Origin: Geobacter sp.
GTDB lineage: Bacteria; Desulfobacterota; Desulfuromonadia; Geobacterales; DSM-12255
Assembly (NCBI GenBank): GCA_009684525.1
Contig: WKKR01000001.1
Coordinates: 1,054,001-1,118,000, forward strand
Direction of reading: 5' to 3'
Length of the DNA stretch: 64,000 nt
The notes beneath the pieces were generated by a model. The model saw only the letters and a list, made by a program, of their open reading frames with translations, did no database searches and was not told the DNA's origin. Positions 41,826 through 51,207 of this stretch are shown one piece after another. The position numbers and the translations under genes were made by a program. Each line of letters opens with the position of its first letter. The first letter of the stretch is position 1.

Positions 41826-41970
41826 TAGTGTCCATCCGGAAATACCGGATGAGACACTACTGGTTTCCGATCAAGGGATTGCGCGGAGGCATAGTTGCGC
41901 TACGCCGCACAAGGAATCCTGAAGATTGACACAGCCAGGGAGAAAAAGGACCGTTTCCGGATGGAAACCA
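41826..41970. repeat. Dispersed palindromic repeat, family R, copy 3
   Basis: About 145 bp between divergent genes, reverse orientation to copy 1. The terminal hairpin is AGTGTC-CATCCGG-aaata-CCGGATG-AGACACT, then TGGTTTCCGATCAAGGGATT, the TACGCCGCACAAGGAATCC core and CCGTTTCCGGATGGAAAC at the far end. Confidence 0.78.
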
Positions 41971-42046
41971 TTTATGCGCAACGGCCCGCAGAGAGGCTTG
42001 CCAAGAATCCGCGAACATGCTATGTATCGATATCGGCGGTGTCCCC

Positions 42047-43426
42047 ATGAAAGAACAGGTCAAGATACTCCTTGTCGACGACGAGCAAGCAAGTCGGGAA
42101 CCTCTCGCGCTCCTCTTGAGGAAGAACGGCTATCACGTCATCGGTGCGAGCACGGGGCACGAAGCCCTGCAACTGCTGGCATCGGAACCGTTCAATATCG
42201 TCATTACCGACCTTTTTCTCCCCGACTCCAACGGCATCGACATCCTGAAAGAAGTGAAGCGCCTCTCCGCGACCATGGAGGTCATCCTCATCACCGGCTT
42301 CGCCTCGGCGGAAACTGCGGTGCAGGCAATGAAGGAAGGGGCCTTCGACTACATCACCAAGCCGCTCAACCTGGAAGAGCTGAAGATCATCCTGGCCAAG
42401 GCGATCGAAAAACACCAGCTGGTCAACGAAAACGTCTACCTCAAGAAACAGCTCCGCGACAAATACGAATTCCCCAACATCATCGGCAATTCGCCGGCCA
42501 TGCAGCAGGTCTTCAACCTGATGAAACGGGTGGTCAAGACCGACTCCACCGTGCTGATCATGGGTGAGTCTGGCACCGGCAAGGAGGTGGTGGCTAAGGC
42601 GATCCACTTCAACAGCGCCCGGCGCAACCAGCCGTTCATGGCCGTGCACTGCGGCGCAATTCCGGAAAACCTCCTGGAAAGCGAACTGTTCGGCTACGTG
42701 CGGGGGGCGTTCACCGGCGCCAATCGCGACAAGATCGGCAAGTTCGAGGCTGCCAACGGCGGCACCGTCTTCCTGGACGAAATCGGCACCATGCCCCTCC
42801 AGCTGCAGACCAAGTTGCTCCGTATCCTCCAGGAACACGAAGTGGAACGGGTCGGCTCCACCAGGACCATCAAGCTGGACGTGCGGGTCATCTCCGCCAC
42901 CAACAACCAGTTGGAAGAGGAAGTCAGGAAAGGGAACTTCCGGGAAGACCTCTACTGGCGGCTCAACGTCATCCCCATCCAACTGCCGCCTTTGCGCGAG
43001 CGGATGGAAGATATCCTCCCCCTGGCCCGTCACTTCCTGGTCAAGTGCTGCGAAGAGATGAACCGGCCGATGATGAACCTGGGCAAGGATGCCCTGGAAG
43101 CCCTGGAGGCCTATCACTGGCCCGGCAACGTACGCGAGCTGGAAAACGTCGTCGAACGGGTTGCGGCACTCACCGAGTCCAACCAGATCACCCCGGCCGA
43201 TCTTCCCCCCAACATCAGCGGCGCCTTCCACGAACCGGACGAATACTCCATCCGGGTCACCAACTCCGGCGTCGACCTGATGAAGACGGTCAACCGGATC
43301 GAGATGAAGATGATCGACGAGGCCCTGAACCTGGCCGGAGGGGTCAAGGCCCAGGCAGCGGCCCTGCTCAACCTGAACCGCACCACCCTGGTGGAGAAGA
43401 TGCGCCGCCTGGGAATGCAGCGCTAG
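42047..43426 (+). CDS. Sigma-54-dependent NtrC-family response regulator
   Basis: 459 residues: receiver domain (KILLVDDEQASREPLALLLR, phospho-Asp in ITDLFLPDSNG, FDYITKPLN), AAA+ sigma-54 activation domain (GESGTGKEVVAKAIH, the sigma-54 loop as YVRGAFTGA, GGTVFLDEIGTMP, NFREDLYWRLNVIPIQLPPL) and a Fis-type HTH (AAALLNLNRTTLVEKMRRLG). It activates unknown sigma-54 promoters after phosphorylation. No histidine kinase is adjacent. The start at 42047 gives a standard receiver N-terminus. A terminator follows. Confidence 0.93.
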   Translation: MKEQVKILLVDDEQASREPLALLLRKNGYHVIGASTGHEALQLLASEPFNIVITDLFLPDSNGIDILKEVKRLSATMEVILITGFASAETAVQAMKEGAFDYITKPLNLEELKIILAKAIEKHQLVNENVYLKKQLRDKYEFPNIIGNSPAMQQVFNLMKRVVKTDSTVLIMGESGTGKEVVAKAIHFNSARRNQPFMAVHCGAIPENLLESELFGYVRGAFTGANRDKIGKFEAANGGTVFLDEIGTMPLQLQTKLLRILQEHEVERVGSTRTIKLDVRVISATNNQLEEEVRKGNFREDLYWRLNVIPIQLPPLRERMEDILPLARHFLVKCCEEMNRPMMNLGKDALEALEAYHWPGNVRELENVVERVAALTESNQITPADLPPNISGAFHEPDEYSIRVTNSGVDLMKTVNRIEMKMIDEALNLAGGVKAQAAALLNLNRTTLVEKMRRLGMQR

Positions 43427-43501
43427 TTTTCAGCCGGGTGCCGACAAATCCTTACATCGACAATTAGGTCAAACACAAGAAACGATGGTTTCAGCAAGAA
43501 G

Positions 43502-43541
43502 GGGGGCAGGTGACTTGTTATAAAGCCGCCTGCCCCCTTTT
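43502..43541 (+). terminator. Rho-independent terminator
   Basis: 9 bp stem GGGGGCAGG/CCTGCCCCC with an 18 nt loop, then TTTT; ends the NtrC-type gene. Confidence 0.85.
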
Positions 43542-43632
43542 CGTCTCCGGAATTAGAATTGCGCCCATGGCCAATATATTGGCCATTAGACCTGCTTGCG
43601 CATATTATTTTAGTCAATTGCCTTGAGGGCAC

Positions 43633-45270
43633 CTAACTTTGATCGACACTTTTGGCTAACGGCAAAAGCGGCAACTCAAGCTCCTTGAGGAACTTGTTGT
43701 GCTTATTTGTTGCTGCAACAATTTGCGCCTCCAAGCTGACCAACTCACCATTAACCGCCTGCAAGTCAATCTTATTCTCCGCTGTGGAAGTACTGACATA
43801 GCGAGAAATATTCAGGTTGTAGTCGTTCTTCTCGATCTCCTCCATCGATACACGTCGTGAGTAGCGCTCCTCTTCTTCGCGGTATTGGTAGGTGCTGACG
43901 ATCTTTTCGATGTGCTCCGGCAACAGGCGGTTTTGCCGTTTGCCCTTCTCGAAGTGTTCGCTGGCATTGATAAAGAGCACGTCATCCGGCTTCTTGCACC
44001 GTTTCAGCACCAAAATGCAGACCGGGATGCCGGTTGAGAAAAACAGGTTGGCAGGCAGGCCAATCACGGTGTCGATATGGCCATCTTTCAGCAGCTTGGT
44101 GCGGATACGCTCTTCAACGCCGCCACGGAACAGCACGCCGTGGGGAAGAATAATCGCCATCACACCGCTGTCGCTCAGGAAGTGGAAACCGTGCAAGAGA
44201 AAGGCAAAGTCGGCGGCGGATTTCGGCGCGAGACCATAGTTTTTGAAACGAAAATCCTCGCCCAGTGCTTCGGTCGGCTCCCAGCGATAGCTGAAGGGCG
44301 GGTTGGCCACCACCGCGTCAAATTGCTGCTTCTTGGCTGGGTTCATCTCGTTGAGAATATCCCAGTCGTTGAGCAGCGAGTCACCGTGGTGAATCTCGAA
44401 CTCGGTATCCTTCACCCCGTGCAGCAGCATGTTCATTCGCGCCAAGTTGTAGGTGGTGATGTTCTTTTCCTGACCATAAATCTTTCCGATTGTCCCGCCC
44501 TCTTCATGAAGCTGCTTGCGCACATTCAACAGCAGTGAGCCGGAGCCGCAGGCAAAGTCCAGCACCTTGCTCAGTTTTTTCTTTTTGCCGTTTTTTGGCT
44601 CCTGACTGTCTAGCGTGACGATTTCGGAAAGAATGGTGGAAATCTGTTGCGGGGTATAGAACTCGCCCGCCTTTTTGCCGGAACCGGCAGCAAATTCGCC
44701 GATCAGGTACTCATAGGCATCACCCAGGATATCGGTGTTGGTACTGAATTTCGAAATACCCGCGTCGATCTTCTGGATTATGGTGCAGAGCTTGGCATTG
44801 CGATCTGCCGGTTTCTTGCCCAGCTTTTCGGAGTGCAGGTTGATTTCCGAAAAAAGCCCCTGGAACGTACTCTCGAATGATTTCTCTTCAATGTACTTGA
44901 AGGCCTTCCACAGGGTATCCAGCAGGTCGTCATGTTGAGTGCGCGCCATTTCGGCAACGCTGCTCCAGAGGTGCTGCGGCTCGATTACATAATGCACCTT
45001 GAGGCGCATCTGTTTTTCAAAGTCTTCGGCATCTTCGGCGTTCTCTTCGTACCAGATTGCCAGCGGTGCGCGCTTGTCGCCTTCTTTAGGTGTGGGATAG
45101 TCTTTACCTAGCTCCTTCTTCGCCGCCATCTCGTAATTGTCCGAGAGGTAACGCAAAAAAAGGAACGACAGCATATAGTCGCGAAAGTCGTCGGCATTCA
45201 TTGCGCCGCGCAACTGGTCGGCAATATCCCAGAGGGTTTTGCCGAGTTGATTGAGCTCTTGTTGAGTCAT
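43633..45270 (-). CDS. hsdM: Type I restriction-modification methyltransferase subunit
   Basis: 545 residues; methylates adenine in the target sequence with HsdS and forms the restriction complex with HsdR. The N-terminal domain has QLRGAMNADDFRDYMLSFLF. The SAM-binding motif follows in VLDFACGSGSLLLNVRKQL and the catalytic N6-adenine motif in FDAVVANPPFSYRW. The C-terminus is helical (KLDLQ-type coiled tail contacting HsdS). It is last in the operon, 23 bp after the ATPase gene. The region is less GC-rich than flanking genes, consistent with transfer. Confidence 0.96.
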   Translation of the reverse strand: MTQQELNQLGKTLWDIADQLRGAMNADDFRDYMLSFLFLRYLSDNYEMAAKKELGKDYPTPKEGDKRAPLAIWYEENAEDAEDFEKQMRLKVHYVIEPQHLWSSVAEMARTQHDDLLDTLWKAFKYIEEKSFESTFQGLFSEINLHSEKLGKKPADRNAKLCTIIQKIDAGISKFSTNTDILGDAYEYLIGEFAAGSGKKAGEFYTPQQISTILSEIVTLDSQEPKNGKKKKLSKVLDFACGSGSLLLNVRKQLHEEGGTIGKIYGQEKNITTYNLARMNMLLHGVKDTEFEIHHGDSLLNDWDILNEMNPAKKQQFDAVVANPPFSYRWEPTEALGEDFRFKNYGLAPKSAADFAFLLHGFHFLSDSGVMAIILPHGVLFRGGVEERIRTKLLKDGHIDTVIGLPANLFFSTGIPVCILVLKRCKKPDDVLFINASEHFEKGKRQNRLLPEHIEKIVSTYQYREEEERYSRRVSMEEIEKNDYNLNISRYVSTSTAENKIDLQAVNGELVSLEAQIVAATNKHNKFLKELELPLLPLAKSVDQS

Positions 45271-45293
45271 TCTATAGGCTCCAATTTATATCG

Positions 45294-46433
45294 TTATGGG
45301 TGCAGTGCTGGTAAATCAAAGGCATAACGCCCCAAAAACCCATTCAAGATATTCCGAAATAGCTGCTTGTTGTCTTCCGTTAGCTCATTTGGCTCGAAAA
45401 GCGAATAATCACCGTGGCTTAATAGATTCAAAGCACGGCTAAAGAGAACCTCGTCCTCTATGCCATGAATACAGCCAGAAAAATCGCTAAAGCCAAAAAA
45501 CGAGGAAGTTTTCTCTAAAACACCCCGCAGCACGTTGAAGTGATTGGCATAGAGACGCCCCGATTCAGATGCTTTCTTTAATTCGCTAAGCATCGCTACA
45601 TGGTGGAAAAAAGGAGTATCGGTTGTTGATTGAAGGCTATAGCCGCCTCCACTGTTTTCGTGAATGAAGTACAACTTATGAGGTTCCTTTTTTAGCTCAT
45701 TACACATCACATTAAAGAACAGGCTGTGATGTGACGAAATAACAGACTTAATATTTCTTCCGGAGCTGCGCCGAAGCAACTTAGCCAAATCAGATGAAAC
45801 TGCTATGGCGTTATTATCATCCAGTGAAGAAATGGGGTCGTCTATGTAGAAATACCTAACCCAGCCATAGGTATTTGAATCTTCGTCCAAGGCCAATTCA
45901 CAAATAGCGAGATAAATACACCAAATGAATATATTTTCCTCGCCACGCGAAATTTTAATATGATTCTCAATTATCTTCTCGGGTTCGTCCGATCCTGGTC
46001 TGAATCTTGGATTCTCCACTTCTTTACTGAAAACAATATGCCAGCTGTCGTAATCGATCCTAAAATTAAACTTTGCATAGCGCTCAAGATAAGCAAAAAT
46101 TCTTTCTTCAAGGGCGAGCGTTTTGAATCCATCAAAAAAGCGAGAGTCTGAATTAATTTTTAAGGCTCTTTCGGAATCATTTTCCAAGTCATTGTCCCAA
46201 TGGAACAAATCTTCTGTATAGGCGTTGAAATACAAGGTATCTCGATCAATACCTCGCTTCCGCTTGCCTACTTCCTTGAATTCCATTGATAAGCGAGTTT
46301 TGCCTGTTCCATTGAAAGCGTAAAGCAAAACAAAATTAACGCCACCGTTACCCTGCTCACGCAGGTCATCTCTTAAACGAGTTACTACATTACGCAGATT
46401 TTTATATTTATAGATTTTTGGTTTGTTGCTCAT
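45294..46433 (-). CDS. ABC-type ATPase resembling anticodon nuclease PrrC, inside the hsd operon
   Basis: 379 residues. Walker A is in LLYAFNGTGKTRLSMEF (Lys45), the ABC signature-like ISRGEEN at 161-167, Walker B and D-loop in YFYIDDPISSLDDNN (195-208), and an H-loop in VISSHHSLFF (231-240). This DDPISSLD style belongs to the PrrC/RloC/AAA_13 group. The C-terminal domain has R303-x3-E307 (VLRGVLEKT) and H340 (LLSHGDY). EcoPrrC, from memory, has R320, E324 and H356: identical R-E spacing and H within one residue, at similar total length (396). It would act as a tRNA-cleaving back-up held inactive by the restriction complex. The start overlaps the hsdS stop (ATGA). The gene is clearly AT-richer than the window. 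Alternative: an RloA-type ATPase without nuclease activity. Confidence 0.7.
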   Translation of the reverse strand: MSNKPKIYKYKNLRNVVTRLRDDLREQGNGGVNFVLLYAFNGTGKTRLSMEFKEVGKRKRGIDRDTLYFNAYTEDLFHWDNDLENDSERALKINSDSRFFDGFKTLALEERIFAYLERYAKFNFRIDYDSWHIVFSKEVENPRFRPGSDEPEKIIENHIKISRGEENIFIWCIYLAICELALDEDSNTYGWVRYFYIDDPISSLDDNNAIAVSSDLAKLLRRSSGRNIKSVISSHHSLFFNVMCNELKKEPHKLYFIHENSGGGYSLQSTTDTPFFHHVAMLSELKKASESGRLYANHFNVLRGVLEKTSSFFGFSDFSGCIHGIEDEVLFSRALNLLSHGDYSLFEPNELTEDNKQLFRNILNGFLGRYAFDLPALHP

Positions 46434-47749
46434 GATTTCACCTCATCCATAGCCGGAAAAAGTAGTTGCATCAGGCCTTTTTTATGGGCCTTGAGGGCGT
46501 CGAGTTTTTGAGTTTGGGCGGTGATCAGCTCGTCGACGGAAGAGAGGCAATCAGCGATTCTTTGTTGCTCAGGAAGTTTTGGGGATCTGATTTCAACAGC
46601 ACCAAAAGCGGTTTTGTTAATAATCGGAACGGCGTGGTTACCAGCAAGCCCTGATATTTTCTCAGAATTGTTTTCAAGACAGTAATAGACAAAAGCATTT
46701 GAGTAATTTGCGTTAGGAACTACAGCATTTATTTGCTGATTAGTTGCACACTCATGGCGGTTCTGTGCAACCTTACCTATGGTTGAGCCAATACATACAA
46801 ACAAAATGCTTTCTGGCTTCACAGGCCGTGTTTCGCAGAAGCCAAGATCTGTCAGAGTGGTTTTTGTTTTTTTAATGAATCTTTGATTTGAAACATCTGC
46901 CGGAGAAACAAAAAGCCGATCGCCACCATAATATTCAGGCTTGGTAGTGCTAGGTGTGCTCCCTGTAATTATCTCACCAAAGTCGCGGATGAACTTCTCC
47001 TCCCACTCCCCCTTATCCCGAAACTCAGGAAAGCGGCGTTTGGGCACGGTTTCGCCTTCGGCTGGGAAAAGCTGCTGCATCAGGCCTTTTTTATGGGTCT
47101 TGAGGGCGTCGAGTTTTTGGGATTGGGCGGTGATCAGCTCGTCGACGGATGCGAGGCAATCGGAGACTTTTTGTTGTTCTTTTTCATCAGCAGGATAAAC
47201 CACACTAATTGACGAAAGACGCCCGCCCGATAATCCTAATACTTTGGTACCTTGCGATTCTTTCTTGATTTGCTCACGAATCCGGTTTGACTTAAATAAA
47301 TAACCACCAAAACCAGTGACGAGTTTCTTCTTTATTTGCCTTGCTAAAAGAGTATGTAATCCCGAAACGAGTTTCTCATTATTTAGAAAAACAATTTCTA
47401 TGCACTTGCCTATATCATCCATGTCCTCAGATGCATCAGCAAAAATCATATCGCCTTCAACGCAATATGAATCGGGTTTTATCTTTTCTAAGGATTCGGA
47501 ATGGTTTATATATGGCACATTTTCTTTTTCAATATCAAACAAGGTAGAAAACTTGGTGTGAATATCACCATAATGAATATTTTTTACAGTACCTTGTTTG
47601 TAGTTGAGCTTGTCTCTAGAAAGTGAATTCGTAGTTTTAAACGAATAGATCTTTTCAAAGAGCTCGTTTTTCCACTCCCCCGCATCCTTAAACTCAGGAA
47701 AGCGTCGTTCCGGCACCAAGCCCTTTTTCTCGTGCTTACTCATACGCAT
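46430..47749 (-). CDS. hsdS: Type I restriction-modification specificity subunit
   Basis: 439 residues carrying two target-recognition domains, each reading one half of a bipartite DNA site. The halves begin RRFPEFKDAGEWKNELF and RRFPEFRDKGEWEEKFI, and each ends in a conserved coiled spacer (VDELITAQSQKLDALKTHKK and VDELITAQTQKLDALKAHKK). The recognition domains are AT-rich. Start at 47749 (ATG) or 47743. It overlaps hsdR by 14 bp and the ATPase gene by 4 bp. Confidence 0.95.
   Translation of the reverse strand: MRMSKHEKKGLVPERRFPEFKDAGEWKNELFEKIYSFKTTNSLSRDKLNYKQGTVKNIHYGDIHTKFSTLFDIEKENVPYINHSESLEKIKPDSYCVEGDMIFADASEDMDDIGKCIEIVFLNNEKLVSGLHTLLARQIKKKLVTGFGGYLFKSNRIREQIKKESQGTKVLGLSGGRLSSISVVYPADEKEQQKVSDCLASVDELITAQSQKLDALKTHKKGLMQQLFPAEGETVPKRRFPEFRDKGEWEEKFIRDFGEIITGSTPSTTKPEYYGGDRLFVSPADVSNQRFIKKTKTTLTDLGFCETRPVKPESILFVCIGSTIGKVAQNRHECATNQQINAVVPNANYSNAFVYYCLENNSEKISGLAGNHAVPIINKTAFGAVEIRSPKLPEQQRIADCLSSVDELITAQTQKLDALKAHKKGLMQLLFPAMDEVKS
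46468..46552. repeat. Direct repeat in hsdS, distal copy
   Basis: 85 bp nearly identical to 47079-47163 (GCATCAGGCCTTTTTTATGG ... GTGATCAGCTCGTCGACGGA). It encodes the conserved spacer helix at the end of the second recognition domain. Confidence 0.85.
47079..47163. repeat. Direct repeat in hsdS, central copy
   Basis: 85 bp partner of 46468-46552. Encodes the central spacer helix. A pair of such repeats allows recombination that swaps or drops a recognition domain. Confidence 0.85.
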
Positions 47750-50726
47750 TCAACCCCGATATCTCGCGCCCGCCCGCGAGTTTTTGCAGATAGGGCAGCA
47801 GGTCTGCCATCAGTGCCAGCTCGGCTTCACGCCGCGCTTTCCAACCCAGCCCTAGCGGCGCAAGCAGGTCGGTGAGCTGCTCGCCGTCGAAAATCATGCG
47901 GCCCATGATGGCGTCGACGAAGGCTTGCAGCGCTGCGGTTTGCAGGCCGTGCTTGTTGGCGATGTTGGCTAGGTCGGCGGCGGCCTTTTGCACCTTGAAG
48001 GCCTGGAAACCTTCATTGATCTCTTTTGTACTCAGGACTTCGCCTATTGTTAGGCTATTGATATAGTCGACGATATCTTCTCGTTCACTCTCAAGATTCG
48101 AATGACTCCTTATCATCTCGATCAATTGCGCACGGGTCATCTTTTGCTTGCCGGATTTCTGGGTGGATTTAGCAATCAGCCCCATAATGTAGTCGTAGTC
48201 GATGAGGCTGGAGGCGAACAGCACCAGGTCGAATTCCAGTTGCTGCACTTCTGGCCCCACCTCATCACCTTTGCCCTGTTTTCGCTTGAGTTCCAGCGCG
48301 GTGTCGAGATAGGCGGCCTTGAAGCTACGCAGGGTATCGGTGGGCAGTTTCTGCTCGATGGTCTGTTTGCTCTGGTCGTCGAGGTCGGTGTATTGCTCTA
48401 GTTGGGTCTTGAGCTTTTGCACTTCCTTGAAATGGTTGATGAATTTCACCTTAGCGTCGTCGCCCTTGAGGTTGACCACTTGCGAAGGCTCGCAGGCCAG
48501 CCCATAGGACTTCATAAAGGATTCCAGCTTGCCCACCTCTTCTTTGAACTTTTGCACCACCACCGGGGCGGGGTCGACCAGCCAGATTTCCCGCGCCCGG
48601 TCTATGGCTGCGCCGGAAAAAAGTTTGATGGCGTCGTCTACTTCTTCTTCCTGGTAGCGGAAATCGAGGATATTGCCCCAGGGCTTGCTGTCGTTGAGCA
48701 CGCGATTGGTGCGTGACAAGGCCTGGATCAGACCGTGGTGTTTGAGGTTTTTATCCACGTACAGGGTGTTGAGGTATTTGGAGTCGAACCCGGTGAGCAG
48801 CATGTCCACCACGATGGTGATGTCGATCTTGTTTTTGCGCGGGTAGTCGGCGTTGCTGTACTTCTGATCCTTGATGCGCTGCTGCACGTCCTGATAGTAG
48901 AGGTCGAATTCGTTGATGGTGTGATTGGTGCCATATTGGCGGTTGTAGTCGTCAATAATGGCCTTGAGCGCGGCCTTCTTTTTCTCCGGCTCTTGCTGGT
49001 TGTCTTCCTTTTCCTGTGCCAGGTCTTCCTGTAGCTGCTGCACGTCTTTGTTGCCTTCTGCCGGTGGCGAGAAAACGCAGGCGATGTTGAGTGACTCGAA
49101 GGTTTCATCTTCGGCCTGTTTTTTTGCCTGCATCGTTTTGAATAGCTCGTAGTATTCAATGGCGTTGTTGATGGAAGCCGTGGCCAGTATCGCGTTGAAA
49201 CGGCGATGGTCGGTGGCGCTGTCGTGCTTTTGCAGTATGGCGTTGATGACTGCATCCGGCGGCGGTGTTTGCCCCTTCTTTGGCTTTTTGTCCCCTTCCT
49301 TGCCAAAGTAGTCGATGTGGAAACTCAACACGTTTTTGTCATCGATGGCGTGGGTGATGGTGTAGGCGTGCAGCTCTTTTTCGAAAATGTCTTTGGTGGT
49401 TTTGAATGAGCCGACATTGCCATCGATCTGCTGATAGGTGGCGTTTTCGTCAAAGATCGGTGTGCCGGTAAAGCCGAACAGTTGCGCCTTGGGGAAGAAC
49501 TCTTTGATGGCCTTGTGGTTCTCGCCAAACTGGGAGCGGTGGCATTCGTCAAAGATGAAAACCACGCGCTTGTCGCGCAGGGGTTCGAGGCGTTCCTTGT
49601 AGGTCTGTTTGCCCTCTTTTTGCTTTGCCTTATTGCGCTTGCTGTTTTCGTCCAGCGCCAGGCCCAGCTTCTGGATGGTGGTAACGATCACCTTGTCGGC
49701 ATAGTCGTCCGACAACATGCGGCGTACCATGGCTTCAGTGTTGGTGTTGTGCTCGACACAGCCTTCCTGGAATTTGTTGAATTCCTCGCGGGTCTGGCGG
49801 TCGAGATCTTTACGATCCACCACGAATAGGCATTTTTCGATGTCTGGGTTGTCTTTCAGCAGGGTAGATGCCTTGAACGAGGTGAGCGTCTTGCCACTAC
49901 CGGTGGTGTGCCAGATATAACCGTTGCCGCGATTCTGGTGGATACATTCAACAATGGCCTTGACCGCGTAGATTTGGTAAGGGCGCATGATGAGGATTTT
50001 TTGCTCGCTTTGCACCAGAACCATGTAGCGGCTGATCAAGCGACCGAGGCTGCACTTTTCGAGGAAGTCGTCGGCAAAGTCGTGCAGGTGAGCGATTTTG
50101 TCGTTTTTCTCGTCGGCGTGCTGGTAGATCGGCAAAAAGCGCTCTTCGGCGTTAAAACTGAAGTGCTGGTTACGGTTGTTGGCAAAGTAGCGGGTGTCGG
50201 TTTCGTTACTGACGATAAACAACTGCATGAAACAGAGCAGTGAGTTGGTGTAGCCGTTGCCGGGGTCGTTTTTGTAGTCGACGATCTGCTCCATGGCGCG
50301 GCGCGGGCTGATTTGCAGAGTTTTTAGCTCGATCTGCACCAGCGGCAGGCCGTTGATCAGGAGGATAACGTCGTAGCGGTGATGGCTGTTGTCGGTATTG
50401 ATGCGAAGCTGGTTGATGACCTCGAACTCGTTCTTACACCAGTCCCGGATGTTGACCAGCATGTATTCCAGTGGTGTGCCGTCTTCGCGGGTAAATTTGC
50501 CCTTCTCGCGCAAGGCCTGTGCGGCGGTGAAAACATCTGCGGTAATGATCTCATCGCGCAGGCGGGCGAATTCCGCGGCTGTCAGGTTTACACGGTTTAG
50601 TACCTGGAACTTCTGGAGGAAATTCTGCTCAAGCGCTGCCTTGTCGCGGATGTCCGAGCGGTAGGTGTATTTGAGATCTTGTAGCTTTGTGATCAAGCTT
50701 TGTTCGATCTGGTTTTCAGTTGCCAT
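47736..50726 (-). CDS. hsdR: Type I restriction endonuclease subunit
   Basis: 996 residues; the motor and nuclease subunit that translocates and cleaves unmodified DNA. The N-terminal nuclease has the PD-(D/E)xK-type pattern RYDVILLINGLPLVQIELKT. The SF2 motor follows with GNGYIWHTTGSGKTLTSFKA (Walker A), VVFIFDECHRSQFGENHKAI (DEAD-like DECH) and FGFTGTPIFDENATYQQI; a C-terminal helical domain binds HsdM. It is the first gene of the operon: hsdR-hsdS-ATPase-hsdM. Confidence 0.96.
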   Translation of the reverse strand: MATENQIEQSLITKLQDLKYTYRSDIRDKAALEQNFLQKFQVLNRVNLTAAEFARLRDEIITADVFTAAQALREKGKFTREDGTPLEYMLVNIRDWCKNEFEVINQLRINTDNSHHRYDVILLINGLPLVQIELKTLQISPRRAMEQIVDYKNDPGNGYTNSLLCFMQLFIVSNETDTRYFANNRNQHFSFNAEERFLPIYQHADEKNDKIAHLHDFADDFLEKCSLGRLISRYMVLVQSEQKILIMRPYQIYAVKAIVECIHQNRGNGYIWHTTGSGKTLTSFKASTLLKDNPDIEKCLFVVDRKDLDRQTREEFNKFQEGCVEHNTNTEAMVRRMLSDDYADKVIVTTIQKLGLALDENSKRNKAKQKEGKQTYKERLEPLRDKRVVFIFDECHRSQFGENHKAIKEFFPKAQLFGFTGTPIFDENATYQQIDGNVGSFKTTKDIFEKELHAYTITHAIDDKNVLSFHIDYFGKEGDKKPKKGQTPPPDAVINAILQKHDSATDHRRFNAILATASINNAIEYYELFKTMQAKKQAEDETFESLNIACVFSPPAEGNKDVQQLQEDLAQEKEDNQQEPEKKKAALKAIIDDYNRQYGTNHTINEFDLYYQDVQQRIKDQKYSNADYPRKNKIDITIVVDMLLTGFDSKYLNTLYVDKNLKHHGLIQALSRTNRVLNDSKPWGNILDFRYQEEEVDDAIKLFSGAAIDRAREIWLVDPAPVVVQKFKEEVGKLESFMKSYGLACEPSQVVNLKGDDAKVKFINHFKEVQKLKTQLEQYTDLDDQSKQTIEQKLPTDTLRSFKAAYLDTALELKRKQGKGDEVGPEVQQLEFDLVLFASSLIDYDYIMGLIAKSTQKSGKQKMTRAQLIEMIRSHSNLESEREDIVDYINSLTIGEVLSTKEINEGFQAFKVQKAAADLANIANKHGLQTAALQAFVDAIMGRMIFDGEQLTDLLAPLGLGWKARREAELALMADLLPYLQKLAGGREISGLNAYE

Positions 50727-51207
50727 AAGTGTGACCCCGTCTTGCCCTATATCGCGTCAGGAGAAAAGCTCGCTATTGCAGTCGCTTTGCTACCGATATT
50801 ATTTTGCAATAGCTGCCCCTACCCGGCGGAGTGCCTATTTCATACCAAAATTTAACCTGAATAGCCACCGGTGTTATAGGAACAAGGGCCATCCATGATA
50901 AGTTTTGTCAAGGACGGAATTCTGGAAACCGTTTACTTTCTCCCGATCTTCCGAGCTATATCCGCTCCGAGAACTAATGCCTTAACCAGACATGGCTGCC
51001 TAACCCATCGTGTTACTTCAACACTCGGTACATGCCCCCATCTGACCAACAATTCCAATGTCCGCCCTTGTCCAGCCCAATACGACGAATCGCACCTTCC
51101 AGTTTCAACCGGCTGGATACTCACGCCAGGATATGCTGTTCGCCGGAGATAATGACCTGTACTCTTCAATAAATTGTTCAGGGATGGGCATGCCAGGACT
51201 CTCTGAA
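50727..51207. other. 481 bp gap upstream of hsdR, no convincing gene
   Basis: Lies between the hsdR start and the end of the AAA/DUF4143 gene. Short open frames on both strands show no signal peptide, ribosome site or recognisable motif. The hsdR promoter must lie here but no clear -35/-10 pair stands out. Confidence 0.5.
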
